The notes beneath the pieces are model-generated. The model did not search any database. It saw only the letters and a program-made list of their open reading frames with translations, and was not told the DNA's origin. The translations under genes were made by a program, and so were the position numbers. From Desulfosporosinus nitroreducens (GTDB taxonomy: Bacteria; Bacillota; Desulfitobacteriia; Desulfitobacteriales; Desulfitobacteriaceae), in assembly GCF_023897015.1 (NCBI RefSeq), contig NZ_JAMHFY010000002.1:186001-250000 (forward strand): a stretch of DNA of 64,000 nt, given 5' to 3'. Positions 53,414-62,144 of the stretch are shown in pieces. The stretch's first letter is position 1. The number at the start of each line of letters is the position of its first letter.

Positions 53414-54832
53414 TCATGAGCGCAAATAATACTGAGTCTCACCATACTCCTCAATTTCTTTTTTCCTAGTTTCGTATCCCTTGCGACCCATTAAGGCATA
53501 CGTCCCGTTTTTTCCTTCTTCAACTCCTGGTTGATCGAAAGCATTTATGTTTAATAGCTCACCCATATACGCCGTCTCCCACTCCAGCAAAAGCAACAAT
53601 TGTCCAACGTTATAGGCGTCTAAGCTGGACAGTATAATCTTTTGATGTTGCCGCCCTGCCAAGGTCAGTGCGTATTCGGTGGCTTTTTGTTCCGAGAATA
53701 GCAATTCTTCTAAGGTGCGTCCCCCCAGAAAATGAATATCTTCAGGCAACTCAGAGTCTAATGGAATCAATTGAGTGTCCTTAAATTTCTCAACCGTCAC
53801 AAAGGTCATTACTTTATCATTTGGGCCCTCAACATATAACTGTACTTGGGAATGTTGATCCGTTACTCCGAGCGCTTTGACTGGTGTCTGCCCTACATGC
53901 ACTTCCTGTCCCTGTCGATCAAATCGTTTTCCTAAGCTTTCCGCCCACAATTGGGCATACCAGTCCGCCATGGTTTTTAATCCGTCAGCGTAAGGCATAA
54001 AAACTGACACAGTCTTCCCTTTTTGCCACGAAAAACGAGCTAAAGCTACCCGTAGTTGCGCTGGATTAGAGAACACCCCTTGTGTTTCCCTAATCCACTG
54101 ATCCATGCTTAGAGCGCCCTCCAAAAGCTGATCAATGTCAATTCCGCATACCGCTGCAGCAAGCAAGCCAACTGGAGTTAACTCTGAGAATCTGCCTCCG
54201 ACTCCAGCTGGTATTACAAAGCGTTGAAACCCTTCTTTAAGGGCAATTGGCAAGAGATTGCCTTTTGCTTTATCTGTCGTGACTACGATGTGTTCTGCAT
54301 AGCTGTCTCCGCATACCTGACGCAGTATATCCCGAACAATCAAAAACTGAGCCATAGTTTCTGACGTGTTACCGGATTTCGAAATTACATTAAAAAGAGT
54401 TTTGCTGGGATCAAGTATCTGAAACAATTCTTTAAATCGAACTGGATCTATATTGTCCACAACATACAAACGAGGTCGCAAACCGCGTTTCTCAGGAGGA
54501 AGTTCATTATAGTAGTAATGGTTTAAGGCTTGGTGTACTGCTAATGGTCCGAGCGCCGACCCCCCAATTCCTAAAACTACAAAGTTTTCAAATTTAGAGG
54601 CTGCTGCATCAGCATATTTAATGATTTCTGGGACTTGGGCTTTCATAGACACCAAAAGCTTAGAGAAATCTAACTCACCGGCCTCCCAACGCGACTCAAG
54701 TGAAGTTTGGGCTCTATCTAACTCAATCTGAAGACTCTGCAATTCCGCCTTAGTAAATCCGCTGGGATTTTGCGAGTTACTCATCATACCCGTATAATCT
54801 ATCCCTACTCCTGACCGTACTTGATTTTCCAT
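53414..54832 (-). CDS. pgi: Glucose-6-phosphate isomerase
   Basis: 472 aa; ATG after GAGGTTG. VLGIGGSALGPLAV, VISKSGNTSETMAQF and GVGGRFSELTPVGLL are phosphoglucose isomerase hallmarks; ESLGKRFDRQGQEV lies close to the active site. It lies 35 nt after the pfkA stop, so the two glycolytic genes form an operon. Confidence 0.96.
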   Translation of the reverse strand: MENQVRSGVGIDYTGMMSNSQNPSGFTKAELQSLQIELDRAQTSLESRWEAGELDFSKLLVSMKAQVPEIIKYADAAASKFENFVVLGIGGSALGPLAVHQALNHYYYNELPPEKRGLRPRLYVVDNIDPVRFKELFQILDPSKTLFNVISKSGNTSETMAQFLIVRDILRQVCGDSYAEHIVVTTDKAKGNLLPIALKEGFQRFVIPAGVGGRFSELTPVGLLAAAVCGIDIDQLLEGALSMDQWIRETQGVFSNPAQLRVALARFSWQKGKTVSVFMPYADGLKTMADWYAQLWAESLGKRFDRQGQEVHVGQTPVKALGVTDQHSQVQLYVEGPNDKVMTFVTVEKFKDTQLIPLDSELPEDIHFLGGRTLEELLFSEQKATEYALTLAGRQHQKIILSSLDAYNVGQLLLLLEWETAYMGELLNINAFDQPGVEEGKNGTYALMGRKGYETRKKEIEEYGETQYYLRS

Positions 54833-54867
54833 AAATTCAACCTCATCTCTGCATTTAGGTTCGAATG

Positions 54868-55836
54868 CTAAATTGAAAGCTGATTTGCTAAATCATACAG
54901 TTCTCTGTTAAAAGGAGGCCTCTCTCCATAGGCAGCTTCGAGTGGTCTGGATATAACCTCTTGATTGACATAGGCTGTCATTCTATTAGTCTCGTTAGCC
55001 AAAATGATTTCAACCGCTTTCCCTCCCATAGCAGCAGCAATCACAGCATCCAAAGCGCTGGGGTTACCGCCGCGTTGCAGATGTCCCAGGATTGTTATAC
55101 GAGTCTCAAACCCAGAACGAGAACGCAATTCCTCACCGATTTTATAGGCACTTCCTGCACCTTCTGAGATAATGATGATACTATGATTTTTTCCACGTTG
55201 ATGACCGCGTTTTAACTTATCGCAAATCTCATCTAAATCAAAGGGAATCTCAGGTACCAAGATGGTTTCGGCTCCACAGGCAATACCTGCCTGAAGTGCA
55301 ATATTTCCGCAATCCCTGCCCATAACTTCCACTATAAATGTTCGTTCGTGGGAGGTCGCTGTATCTCGAATTTTGCTTACTGCATCTATGACCGTGTTAG
55401 TTGCCGTATCGAAACCTATCGTCAGATCTGTCCCAGGGATATCATTGTCAATTGTTCCCGGAATCCCAACAATCTGAATTCCTTTGGTCAGTGTTTGAGC
55501 CCCTCTAAAAGACCCATCACCGCCGATCACCACTAAGGCGTCTATTTGATGCTTATGTAACTGATCTAAGGCCTTCTGCTGGCCTTCAGGTGTCATCATT
55601 TCTGCTGACCGAGCGGTCTTCAGCATCGTTCCACCGCGAAGCACAATATCTGCCACAGAGCCTATGCTCATCTCTTGAATTTCTCCGTGAATAAGCCCTT
55701 CATACCCTCGACTTATTCCATAAACCTTTAACCCGTGATAAATCCCTTTTCGGACGACTGCGCGAAGGGCCGCGTTCATTCCAGGAGCATCCCCGCCACT
55801 CGTTAGTACCCCGATCCGTTGTATTACTCTTGACAT
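54868..55836 (-). CDS. pfkA: ATP-dependent 6-phosphofructokinase
   Basis: 322 aa from the ATG at 55836, with AAGGGG upstream. IGVLTSGGDAPGMNAALR (ATP site), VIGGDGSFRGA and GIPGTIDNDIPGTDLTIGFDTA (catalytic Asp) are intact, as is EVMGRDCGNIA. It phosphorylates fructose 6-phosphate. It lies 62 nt after the DnaA-like gene. Confidence 0.96.
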   Translation of the reverse strand: MSRVIQRIGVLTSGGDAPGMNAALRAVVRKGIYHGLKVYGISRGYEGLIHGEIQEMSIGSVADIVLRGGTMLKTARSAEMMTPEGQQKALDQLHKHQIDALVVIGGDGSFRGAQTLTKGIQIVGIPGTIDNDIPGTDLTIGFDTATNTVIDAVSKIRDTATSHERTFIVEVMGRDCGNIALQAGIACGAETILVPEIPFDLDEICDKLKRGHQRGKNHSIIIISEGAGSAYKIGEELRSRSGFETRITILGHLQRGGNPSALDAVIAAAMGGKAVEIILANETNRMTAYVNQEVISRPLEAAYGERPPFNRELYDLANQLSI

Positions 55837-55898
55837 TGCATCACCCCTTCTCATTATCTAGCTTTATGATGTTTTTTAGTCAGATTATCTATATCTTT

Positions 55899-56876
55899 TT
55901 AAGCTTCCGAGGGATTAAACGCATTTAATATGACTAGATACTTATTGATTAATTCTTCATCATTAATAAGCTTATCTTGCATCTTTTTATATGACATGAT
56001 AACAGTATTATGATTACGATTAAAATAACTTCCTATAGTTGGATAAGAAATATGGCAAAGCGTACGTATTAGATATATCGCCATCTCTCTTGCTTCGTTT
56101 ACTTTTGGCTTGCGGCTGGAGCTTAATAAGTCCTGAACAGAAACTCCCATCGTTTGACCAACCTTTTGAATAATGTTGGTCGGATCTGCTAAGTTGTGCT
56201 TTACCCTCTCTTTATTGTCCCAGTAAGCCTGAAAACAGGTGCGACTTAATTCATCTTGCTGCAATTCAGCGAATTGTATAAACTTCCCCATAGTGGTTAT
56301 GGCATCCGATAAATTAGATGTTCTCCCTGCGATCGCGCTCAATACCGATTCATCCAGGAAAAGACGTTTTTCTCGAATATAGTCCTCTAAGAAGCGCTTC
56401 AATTCAATTTCCTGAGGTCGATCGACAAGTATGGCAACGCCGCTCAAAAACCGTGATGCCAGCCGATCACCTAGGAAGTCTAAGGCTAACCGGTCTGCTT
56501 CCAAGGCAATCACCAACTTGCCCCCATTTTCGATAATATACTCGTAGGTATAATGGAGTTCCTCAATTGTTTTGACTTTTCCCGCTAAGCACTGAAGATC
56601 ATCAATTAGCAACAGTCGAGCTGAGCGGTATCGTTCACGAAATTGATTGAGCTTTTTCTCTTGAGCTGCGTAGGCATACTGACGAGCAAAAGCCAAGGCA
56701 TCCGTAATAAGCCTTCCATTTTCCGATTCACCTTGTCGATAAAGATGATGCAATAAAGCTGATTTACCTACTCCTCTTGGTCCATAAATTAAACTAACGT
56801 CAGGAGCTTTCTCGAGCTGGAAGTTCTTTACCATACGGCATGCTCGAAAGTTGAATTCACTTATAAACCAGTTCAA
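55899..56876 (-). CDS. DnaA paralog lacking domains I and II
   Basis: 325 aa; TTG start with AAAAGGAG 8 nt upstream. Starts directly at the AAA+ module: Walker A GPRGVGKSA (Gly32-Ser39), Walker B LLLIDDLQ (Asp92/93), then sensor regions. The C-terminal 85 residues are a DnaA domain IV with the DnaA-box-binding signature (VNEAREMAIYLIRTL, then ISYPTIGSYFNRNHNTV). Canonical DnaA has about 445 aa and an N-terminal oligomerisation domain, missing here. Hda-type regulators lack domain IV, so this is neither DnaA nor Hda. It may bind DnaA boxes and modulate replication or transcription. Confidence 0.85.
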   Translation of the reverse strand: MNWFISEFNFRACRMVKNFQLEKAPDVSLIYGPRGVGKSALLHHLYRQGESENGRLITDALAFARQYAYAAQEKKLNQFRERYRSARLLLIDDLQCLAGKVKTIEELHYTYEYIIENGGKLVIALEADRLALDFLGDRLASRFLSGVAILVDRPQEIELKRFLEDYIREKRLFLDESVLSAIAGRTSNLSDAITTMGKFIQFAELQQDELSRTCFQAYWDNKERVKHNLADPTNIIQKVGQTMGVSVQDLLSSSRKPKVNEAREMAIYLIRTLCHISYPTIGSYFNRNHNTVIMSYKKMQDKLINDEELINKYLVILNAFNPSEA

Positions 56877-57030
56877 GCGGGCCTCTCCTTTTAGAATCTT
56901 ATCTTATTATTATCTCATAAAACTGCAGTAGAATTTAGACATAGGTGTCGAAATGTTTAGAAGTATCCTATAACCGAAACTTATGTACAACAGTATATGC
57001 GCATTGGAAAGACTGACTGACTTCCTGATA

Positions 57031-57957
57031 CTATAATTCGCTTTCTAATTCCGACCTTCGGCTTCTGGTTTCCGACATCTGACTAGCCAAATAACGGTAG
57101 CTTGCATCAGCGGCAACCGTTAAAGGTTTATTACGGCGGGTTAAAAGATAGAAACCTCGTTCAATATAAAAATCTTTGACGTTTGCCCATACTAGACCTT
57201 GTTTCTCACAAGGTTCTAAAGCATGTTTTGAAAGAAACGAATATCCTATACCGGAACGAACAGCATTTTTTACAGCTTCAGTACTTCCGACTTCTAAGGC
57301 TATGTTAAAATCATTCAAGTCTAATCCCTGTTTAGTGAGTGCTTCTTCGAAGGCTCGCCGATGCCCCGACCCTGTCTCACGAATAATCATAGGGTCCTCC
57401 CTAAGAGATTTGAGGTCAATGCTTTGACTGGCACATAAGGGGTTATCGCTTGAGATTACGAAACCTAGTTCATCCTTTAGCCAAAATTCAGAGGTTAATT
57501 TTTCCGTATCAAAAATCGCTCCAACAACGGCAAAATCAACTTCATGAGCGAGGACCTTTTCCGCCATCTCAAGACTGTCTCCAATGGACAGTTTAAATTT
57601 AATTTCCGGATATTGTTTACGAAAGGCAGCTAAATAAATTGGCAGTAAATATTCTCCTGGAATGTGGGAAGCTCCGATATGGACTTTCCCGCTCATTAGT
57701 TTTTCCGAATCACCAATCTCTCGCATAAGCTCTGACCATTCATCAAGCATATGCAAGGTATGTCTGTAAACTGTCTCCCCCTCTTGAGTAAGTGCAAATC
57801 CCTTTCCTTTACGATAAAGCAACTTGACCCCCAGTTTTTCTTCGAAAGCGCGTATTTGGTTGGAAACAGCAGGTTGACTGATTCCTAACTTTCGAGCAAC
57901 CATCGTAAAACTCTGTTCTTCTACCACCTGAGCAAATAACCGCATCAAATCTAACAT
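57031..57957 (-). CDS. LysR-family transcriptional regulator
   Basis: 308 aa from the ATG at 57957, after GAGGTG. N-terminal helix-turn-helix with SFTMVARKLGISQPAVSNQIRAFEEKLGVKLLYR (residues about 16-49, in outline), then a periplasmic-binding-like effector domain (about 90-300). Relatives of this type control sulfur or selenium assimilation genes in clostridia, but no target is adjacent here. Transcribed as a single gene. Confidence 0.9.
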   Translation of the reverse strand: MLDLMRLFAQVVEEQSFTMVARKLGISQPAVSNQIRAFEEKLGVKLLYRKGKGFALTQEGETVYRHTLHMLDEWSELMREIGDSEKLMSGKVHIGASHIPGEYLLPIYLAAFRKQYPEIKFKLSIGDSLEMAEKVLAHEVDFAVVGAIFDTEKLTSEFWLKDELGFVISSDNPLCASQSIDLKSLREDPMIIRETGSGHRRAFEEALTKQGLDLNDFNIALEVGSTEAVKNAVRSGIGYSFLSKHALEPCEKQGLVWANVKDFYIERGFYLLTRRNKPLTVAADASYRYLASQMSETRSRRSELESEL

Positions 57958-58057
57958 AGTACACCTCAATCCGCAATAGAACTCAGAATATGCAGAAAGA
58001 AGAGGGCATGGCCCTCCTCTTTCCCTATAGAATCACTCAAAACAATTCAATCTATAC

Positions 58058-58576
58058 CTAAGCTTGAATTGTAACTTTCTTCATCCGTTGGTCTTCCAAA
58101 GGTTTATCTCCTCGATCTTTCGGAACACTGACGATCCGGTCGACTTCTTCCATACCTTCGATGACTTTCCCAAAAGAAGCATATTGACCATCTAAGTGGC
58201 TTGAAGCTTTGACAACAATAAAGAATTGAGAACTTGCGGAATTAGGGGCTGAGGTACGAGCCATTGATATTACTCCGCGATCATGCATTAAATCATTCTT
58301 GAAACCATTACCACTAAACTCGCCGCGGATTGTTTTTTTGCTTCCGCCCATTCCTGTGCCATTAGGGTCTCCCCCTTGAATCATGAAACCTGGGATGCAT
58401 CGATGGAAAATGAGGCCATCATAAAAGCCTTCAGAAACGAGAGTTATAAAATTCTCAACAGTTTCCGGCGCAATAGCTGGATAAAGTTCAATTTTAATCG
58501 TATTATTGTTTTCCATTTCAATGATTACTATGGGGTTTTGTTTAGCCTCTTGATCCTGATTCATTTCATTTGTCAC
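58058..58576 (-). CDS. Cyclophilin-type peptidyl-prolyl isomerase
   Basis: 172 aa; GTG start after AGGAGG. VIEMENNNTIKIELYPAIAPETVENF, GLIFHRCIPGFMIQGGDPNGTG and a SSQFFIV segment are intact cyclophilin motifs. No signal peptide, so cytoplasmic. It assists protein folding by proline isomerisation. Confidence 0.95.
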   Translation of the reverse strand: MTNEMNQDQEAKQNPIVIIEMENNNTIKIELYPAIAPETVENFITLVSEGFYDGLIFHRCIPGFMIQGGDPNGTGMGGSKKTIRGEFSGNGFKNDLMHDRGVISMARTSAPNSASSQFFIVVKASSHLDGQYASFGKVIEGMEEVDRIVSVPKDRGDKPLEDQRMKKVTIQA

Positions 58577-58647
58577 CCGTGTGACCTCCTTTATGTTTTA
58601 GGTTTTTATCCATAGTATTATACCACTGGATTCATACTTTCCCTAAT

Positions 58648-59289
58648 CTATGGAAAATATTTTTTAAACAGGTTTAGTTCATAGGACTTTCCCTGCTTCG
58701 TTTTTACACTGTAGAGATAGATTAAGAATACGATAATAGCTAGGACAATTCCACTCCGTGCCAAGTAATGGTGCAAGATATGAGTTATTTTTTGCCAGTG
58801 TACGCCAAGGATTCGTCCCAGCGTAATAAACGTTAAGGCCCAAAGAAAAGCACCAATCCCTGCTAATACTGTATAACGTCCAAAATGAAGCTTACTCATT
58901 CCTGAAAAGTAAGCTGTAAAATGGCGAAATCCAGGAAAGAAGTATCCAATTACAATTAGCCTGTCTCCATAACACTGAAACCAATGTTCAGCTCTGGCGA
59001 TTTTCTTTTCATTAAGATGAAGATATGGTGCAACTTTGTGCAAGAAAGGAATTCCCAATCTCCTTCCAATCCAATAGCTTAAGTTCATTCCTAAGAAACT
59101 GCCCAAGGTAGCAACCATAAGGGTTGTCCCAAAATCCATTCGCCCTAAAGATGTTTGAAACCCACTGAAGGTCATAAGGAATTCATCGGGTACAGGAACA
59201 CCGACCAAACCACAAGTGAGTAGAATGAATAAGCCAATATACTTAAAGTGATAAATTATATCTATTAAATATTGTTCTAGCCCTTGCAT
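58648..59289 (-). CDS. DedA family membrane protein
   Basis: 213 aa, about five spans; ATG after GAAGGCAGGG. GVPVPDEFLMTF, LGMNLSYWIGRRLG and the YFFPGFRHFTAYFSGMSKL segment are DedA/SNARE-associated family signatures. DedA proteins move undecaprenyl phosphate or related lipids across the membrane. Confidence 0.92.
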   Translation of the reverse strand: MQGLEQYLIDIIYHFKYIGLFILLTCGLVGVPVPDEFLMTFSGFQTSLGRMDFGTTLMVATLGSFLGMNLSYWIGRRLGIPFLHKVAPYLHLNEKKIARAEHWFQCYGDRLIVIGYFFPGFRHFTAYFSGMSKLHFGRYTVLAGIGAFLWALTFITLGRILGVHWQKITHILHHYLARSGIVLAIIVFLIYLYSVKTKQGKSYELNLFKKYFP

Positions 59290-59420
59290 GCCCTTCCTGC
59301 CTTCCTCAATAACCCTATCACCCTTAGTTGCACATTAGGGCATAGTCTGAGATATAAACTTAAAACATCGACTTAATACTATAAATTCTACTTTAATAGT
59401 CCAAAATCCTTTATTTATTA

Positions 59421-59458
59421 CTCAAAAACAGATGCCTATTCTAGCATCTGTTTTTGAG
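59421..59458 (-). terminator. Terminator of the spoVR operon
   Basis: Perfect 15-bp stem CTCAAAAACAGATGC / GCATCTGTTTTTGAG with an 8-nt loop, 14 nt past the spoVR stop, with a TTTTTGAG tail on the minus strand. Confidence 0.8.
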
Positions 59459-59471
59459 CAGGGGAATAATT

Positions 59472-60944
59472 TTATCTGACGCCATTTTCTTCATTTTTAG
59501 TTGCCAGACGACGACTTACTATTCCGTTCGCAGATTCATAGATGTATTTCTTGTTATCCACTACGGTCTCAAGGGCTACTGATTTTCCCCAGAGAAATTG
59601 AACGAGAGACAGGGTTTTCTCGAGATACATAATATCCAGATCCATTCCTTCATGACAGTGTTTAAGCAACAATCCTCCCTTACCTTCATAGTCTCCTTCA
59701 ATAACAACAATTCGAGGATGCCCTCCATTAACCAATTGTTTCACTAGATTATCCCTGACTTTCTCCCATTCATTTTCTGTAACCTGCCAATGTGCACCCA
59801 CTTTACGAAAATTAAATAAGTTTAGTTCTTCGACCAATTCACGACTAAGATGATTACGAATGAATGAAAGGTCGTTTTCGGTCTCGCGCAGGTCAAACAG
59901 TTCATTATCAGATTTAGTCTTCGCCAGGTATTCCCATATCTTCACTCCCAAGTAATAAGGATTTAATCCCAATCGAGAAGGCTGAACAACTTGGCTGTGC
60001 ATAATCGCAAATTCAAGGGTTTCTGCATCAGTTAGATTAAGCTCTCGCATAATCCTGGCATGCCAAAAGGTGGCCCATCCTTCATTAATAATTTTAGTTT
60101 CGATCTGAGGAAAGAAATACAGTGACTCTTCACGAACAATGCTGACAATATCCTTTTGCCATTCCTCCAGGCCGGGTGCAAACTTAATAATGTACAGCAA
60201 CAAATCTTCAAATTCCTGCTGGGGCAGGACTTCACATCCATCTGCTAACAGGTCTCCCCATAAATCTTCGTACGGTAACGAGACTGTATTCTTTCGAGTC
60301 TTCTTTTGCTGATCTCCTTTCCCTAGTCCTTGAACAGCTTTTCCACTGCAAGTTCCGGCGCAGGATTTACCTTGACAGACATGCCCTTCACCTTTTACAC
60401 GTCTATCTGTCTTAAGTCCATTTTCAGATTTTATAACGGGTCCGATGTGAGCTCTATAATCGACATGTTCTTGAATAGCCAAGACTGCGTCCATGATTTG
60501 CTCCACTTTGTCTCGTCCGTAATTGGTTTCATATTCGTGGATTCTATCGGCATGAGCACCCATTCGTTCAACCATATCTTTAGGTGTACGAGAGAAATAA
60601 TGATTATTTTTAAAGAAATCCACATGGGCATAGACGTGCCCTATGACAAGTTTGTTTTGAATTAAACGATTTCCCTCTAACAAGAAAGCATAGGCAGGGT
60701 TAGTATTTATGACCAATTCATAAATTCGGCTTAGATTCAAATCGTATTGCATCTTCATCTTATAGAAGGCCTTACCGAAGCTCCAATGTGTAAAACGCAC
60801 CGGCATTCCGTAGGCTCCAAATGTATACAATGCCTCTGCCGGAACGATTTCAAAATTTACCGGATAGAAATCAAGTCCCATGTCACGGGCCACTTGCGCG
60901 ATATCTTGCGCTATATCAGTTAGGGCTCGCATCTCACTGTCCAT
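59472..60944 (-). CDS. spoVR: SpoVR family protein
   Basis: 490 aa; ATG after GGGGGGAG. YPVNFEIVPAEALYTFGAYGMPVRFTHWSFGKAFY and ELVINTNPAYAFLLEGN match the SpoVR family, involved in spore cortex formation in Bacillus. A cysteine-rich insertion (CQGKSCAGTC near 195) is visible. It is the third gene after prkA and yhbH, 45 nt downstream of yhbH. Confidence 0.92.
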   Translation of the reverse strand: MDSEMRALTDIAQDIAQVARDMGLDFYPVNFEIVPAEALYTFGAYGMPVRFTHWSFGKAFYKMKMQYDLNLSRIYELVINTNPAYAFLLEGNRLIQNKLVIGHVYAHVDFFKNNHYFSRTPKDMVERMGAHADRIHEYETNYGRDKVEQIMDAVLAIQEHVDYRAHIGPVIKSENGLKTDRRVKGEGHVCQGKSCAGTCSGKAVQGLGKGDQQKKTRKNTVSLPYEDLWGDLLADGCEVLPQQEFEDLLLYIIKFAPGLEEWQKDIVSIVREESLYFFPQIETKIINEGWATFWHARIMRELNLTDAETLEFAIMHSQVVQPSRLGLNPYYLGVKIWEYLAKTKSDNELFDLRETENDLSFIRNHLSRELVEELNLFNFRKVGAHWQVTENEWEKVRDNLVKQLVNGGHPRIVVIEGDYEGKGGLLLKHCHEGMDLDIMYLEKTLSLVQFLWGKSVALETVVDNKKYIYESANGIVSRRLATKNEENGVR

Positions 60945-60989
60945 GACTCCCCCCCTTACATACTCCTATTCAATCACGTTCATTCACTT

Positions 60990-62126
60990 TTAGGAGAAAA
61001 CTGTTTTGAGTGCATCATATACTTCATTGCGATCCCTTATGGTTACCAAACGCAACTTAGGATCGGCTATGCGCTTTAAGGTTGACATTAATGTACTGGA
61101 GTAATGTGTTCTTAAGATCTCGCCGTAGCCAACAATTTGACTCACTTCGACTAGGTTTTTCATTAGAGCCAATGCCCTGGAATTATCCGATCCAATATTA
61201 TCGCCATCCGTAAAATGAACAGGATAAATATTATAATGAGCTGGGGGATAATCCTTTTCAATGATATCTAAAGCATATTTATAAACCGATGAACAACGAG
61301 TCCCCCCACTTTCTCCACGTGTAAAAAATTCCTCCTCTGTAACTTCTTTTGCCTCAGTATGGTGTGCCAGGAAACGCATTTCTACATTTTCATATTTTAA
61401 GCGCAGAAAACGCACCATCCAAAAAAAGAAGGTTCTGGAAATATACTTTTCAAATTGACCCATTGAGCCTGATGTATCCATCATCGCCAAGATAACCGCG
61501 TTAGTCTCAAAATTGGGTCGAGTCTCCCAAGTCTTAAAACGCAAGTCCTCCGGAGATATTTTAAGTTTGGCTTCCTTATTCAGCTTCTTTGAAAAGGCCT
61601 GTCTTTTGATACTTTCGAGCAATGTACGTTTCTTATCCACATTGGCCATTAGCCCTTTCTTCCGTACATCATTGAATTCGGGACGATCATGGGCAATAAG
61701 CGGTCTTTTTTTATCATCTAAATTAGGTAACTTTAATTCTTCAAAAAGAATGCTTGCCAGATCCTCATACGTAACTTCTGCTTCATAAATATCTTGGCCA
61801 GGTTCTTCACCAGCTCCGCTTCCTTTACCTTTTCCTTTCCCAGGCTGTTCCCGTCCAATAATATCGCCAGGAGCCATTTTTTTGTTCCCTTGTCCGGTAT
61901 GATTTTGCTTATTAAAATCATACCGAAAGCGAAATTCTTCAAGAGAGCGCATGGGAATCTTTGTGCTTTTTTTACCATCCGTTAAGATGATACTTTCATC
62001 AACAATTAAGTCCCCCATTTGTTGCTTAATAACTTCTTCAACCTTTTCCTTATGCCTTGATTGGTCAAGATGTCCTTTGCGATGCAAAGTCCAGTCATCA
62101 CGGCTTACAATGATGTCATCCGCCAT
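60990..62126 (-). CDS. YhbH/DUF444 family protein
   Basis: 378 aa; ATG at 62126 with a weak GGACAGGG upstream. The opening SRDDWTLHRKGHLDQSRHKEKV and the von Willebrand-like ALMMDTSGSM-type segment (AMMDTSGSMGQFEKYI) with HTEAKEVTEEEFF and SGGTRCSS identify the YhbH/DUF444 family. It lies 18 nt after prkA and acts with PrkA and SpoVR in sporulation or stationary-phase survival. Confidence 0.92.
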   Translation of the reverse strand: MADDIIVSRDDWTLHRKGHLDQSRHKEKVEEVIKQQMGDLIVDESIILTDGKKSTKIPMRSLEEFRFRYDFNKQNHTGQGNKKMAPGDIIGREQPGKGKGKGSGAGEEPGQDIYEAEVTYEDLASILFEELKLPNLDDKKRPLIAHDRPEFNDVRKKGLMANVDKKRTLLESIKRQAFSKKLNKEAKLKISPEDLRFKTWETRPNFETNAVILAMMDTSGSMGQFEKYISRTFFFWMVRFLRLKYENVEMRFLAHHTEAKEVTEEEFFTRGESGGTRCSSVYKYALDIIEKDYPPAHYNIYPVHFTDGDNIGSDNSRALALMKNLVEVSQIVGYGEILRTHYSSTLMSTLKRIADPKLRLVTIRDRNEVYDALKTVFS

Positions 62127-62144
62127 ACTAAATCCCTGTCCTCT

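Noticed and set aside
56877-57030. Possible replication origin next to the DnaA paralog
   Set aside because: Only one weak DnaA-box-like word (TTATGTACA) is present; no cluster, AT-rich unwinding region or dnaN neighbour.
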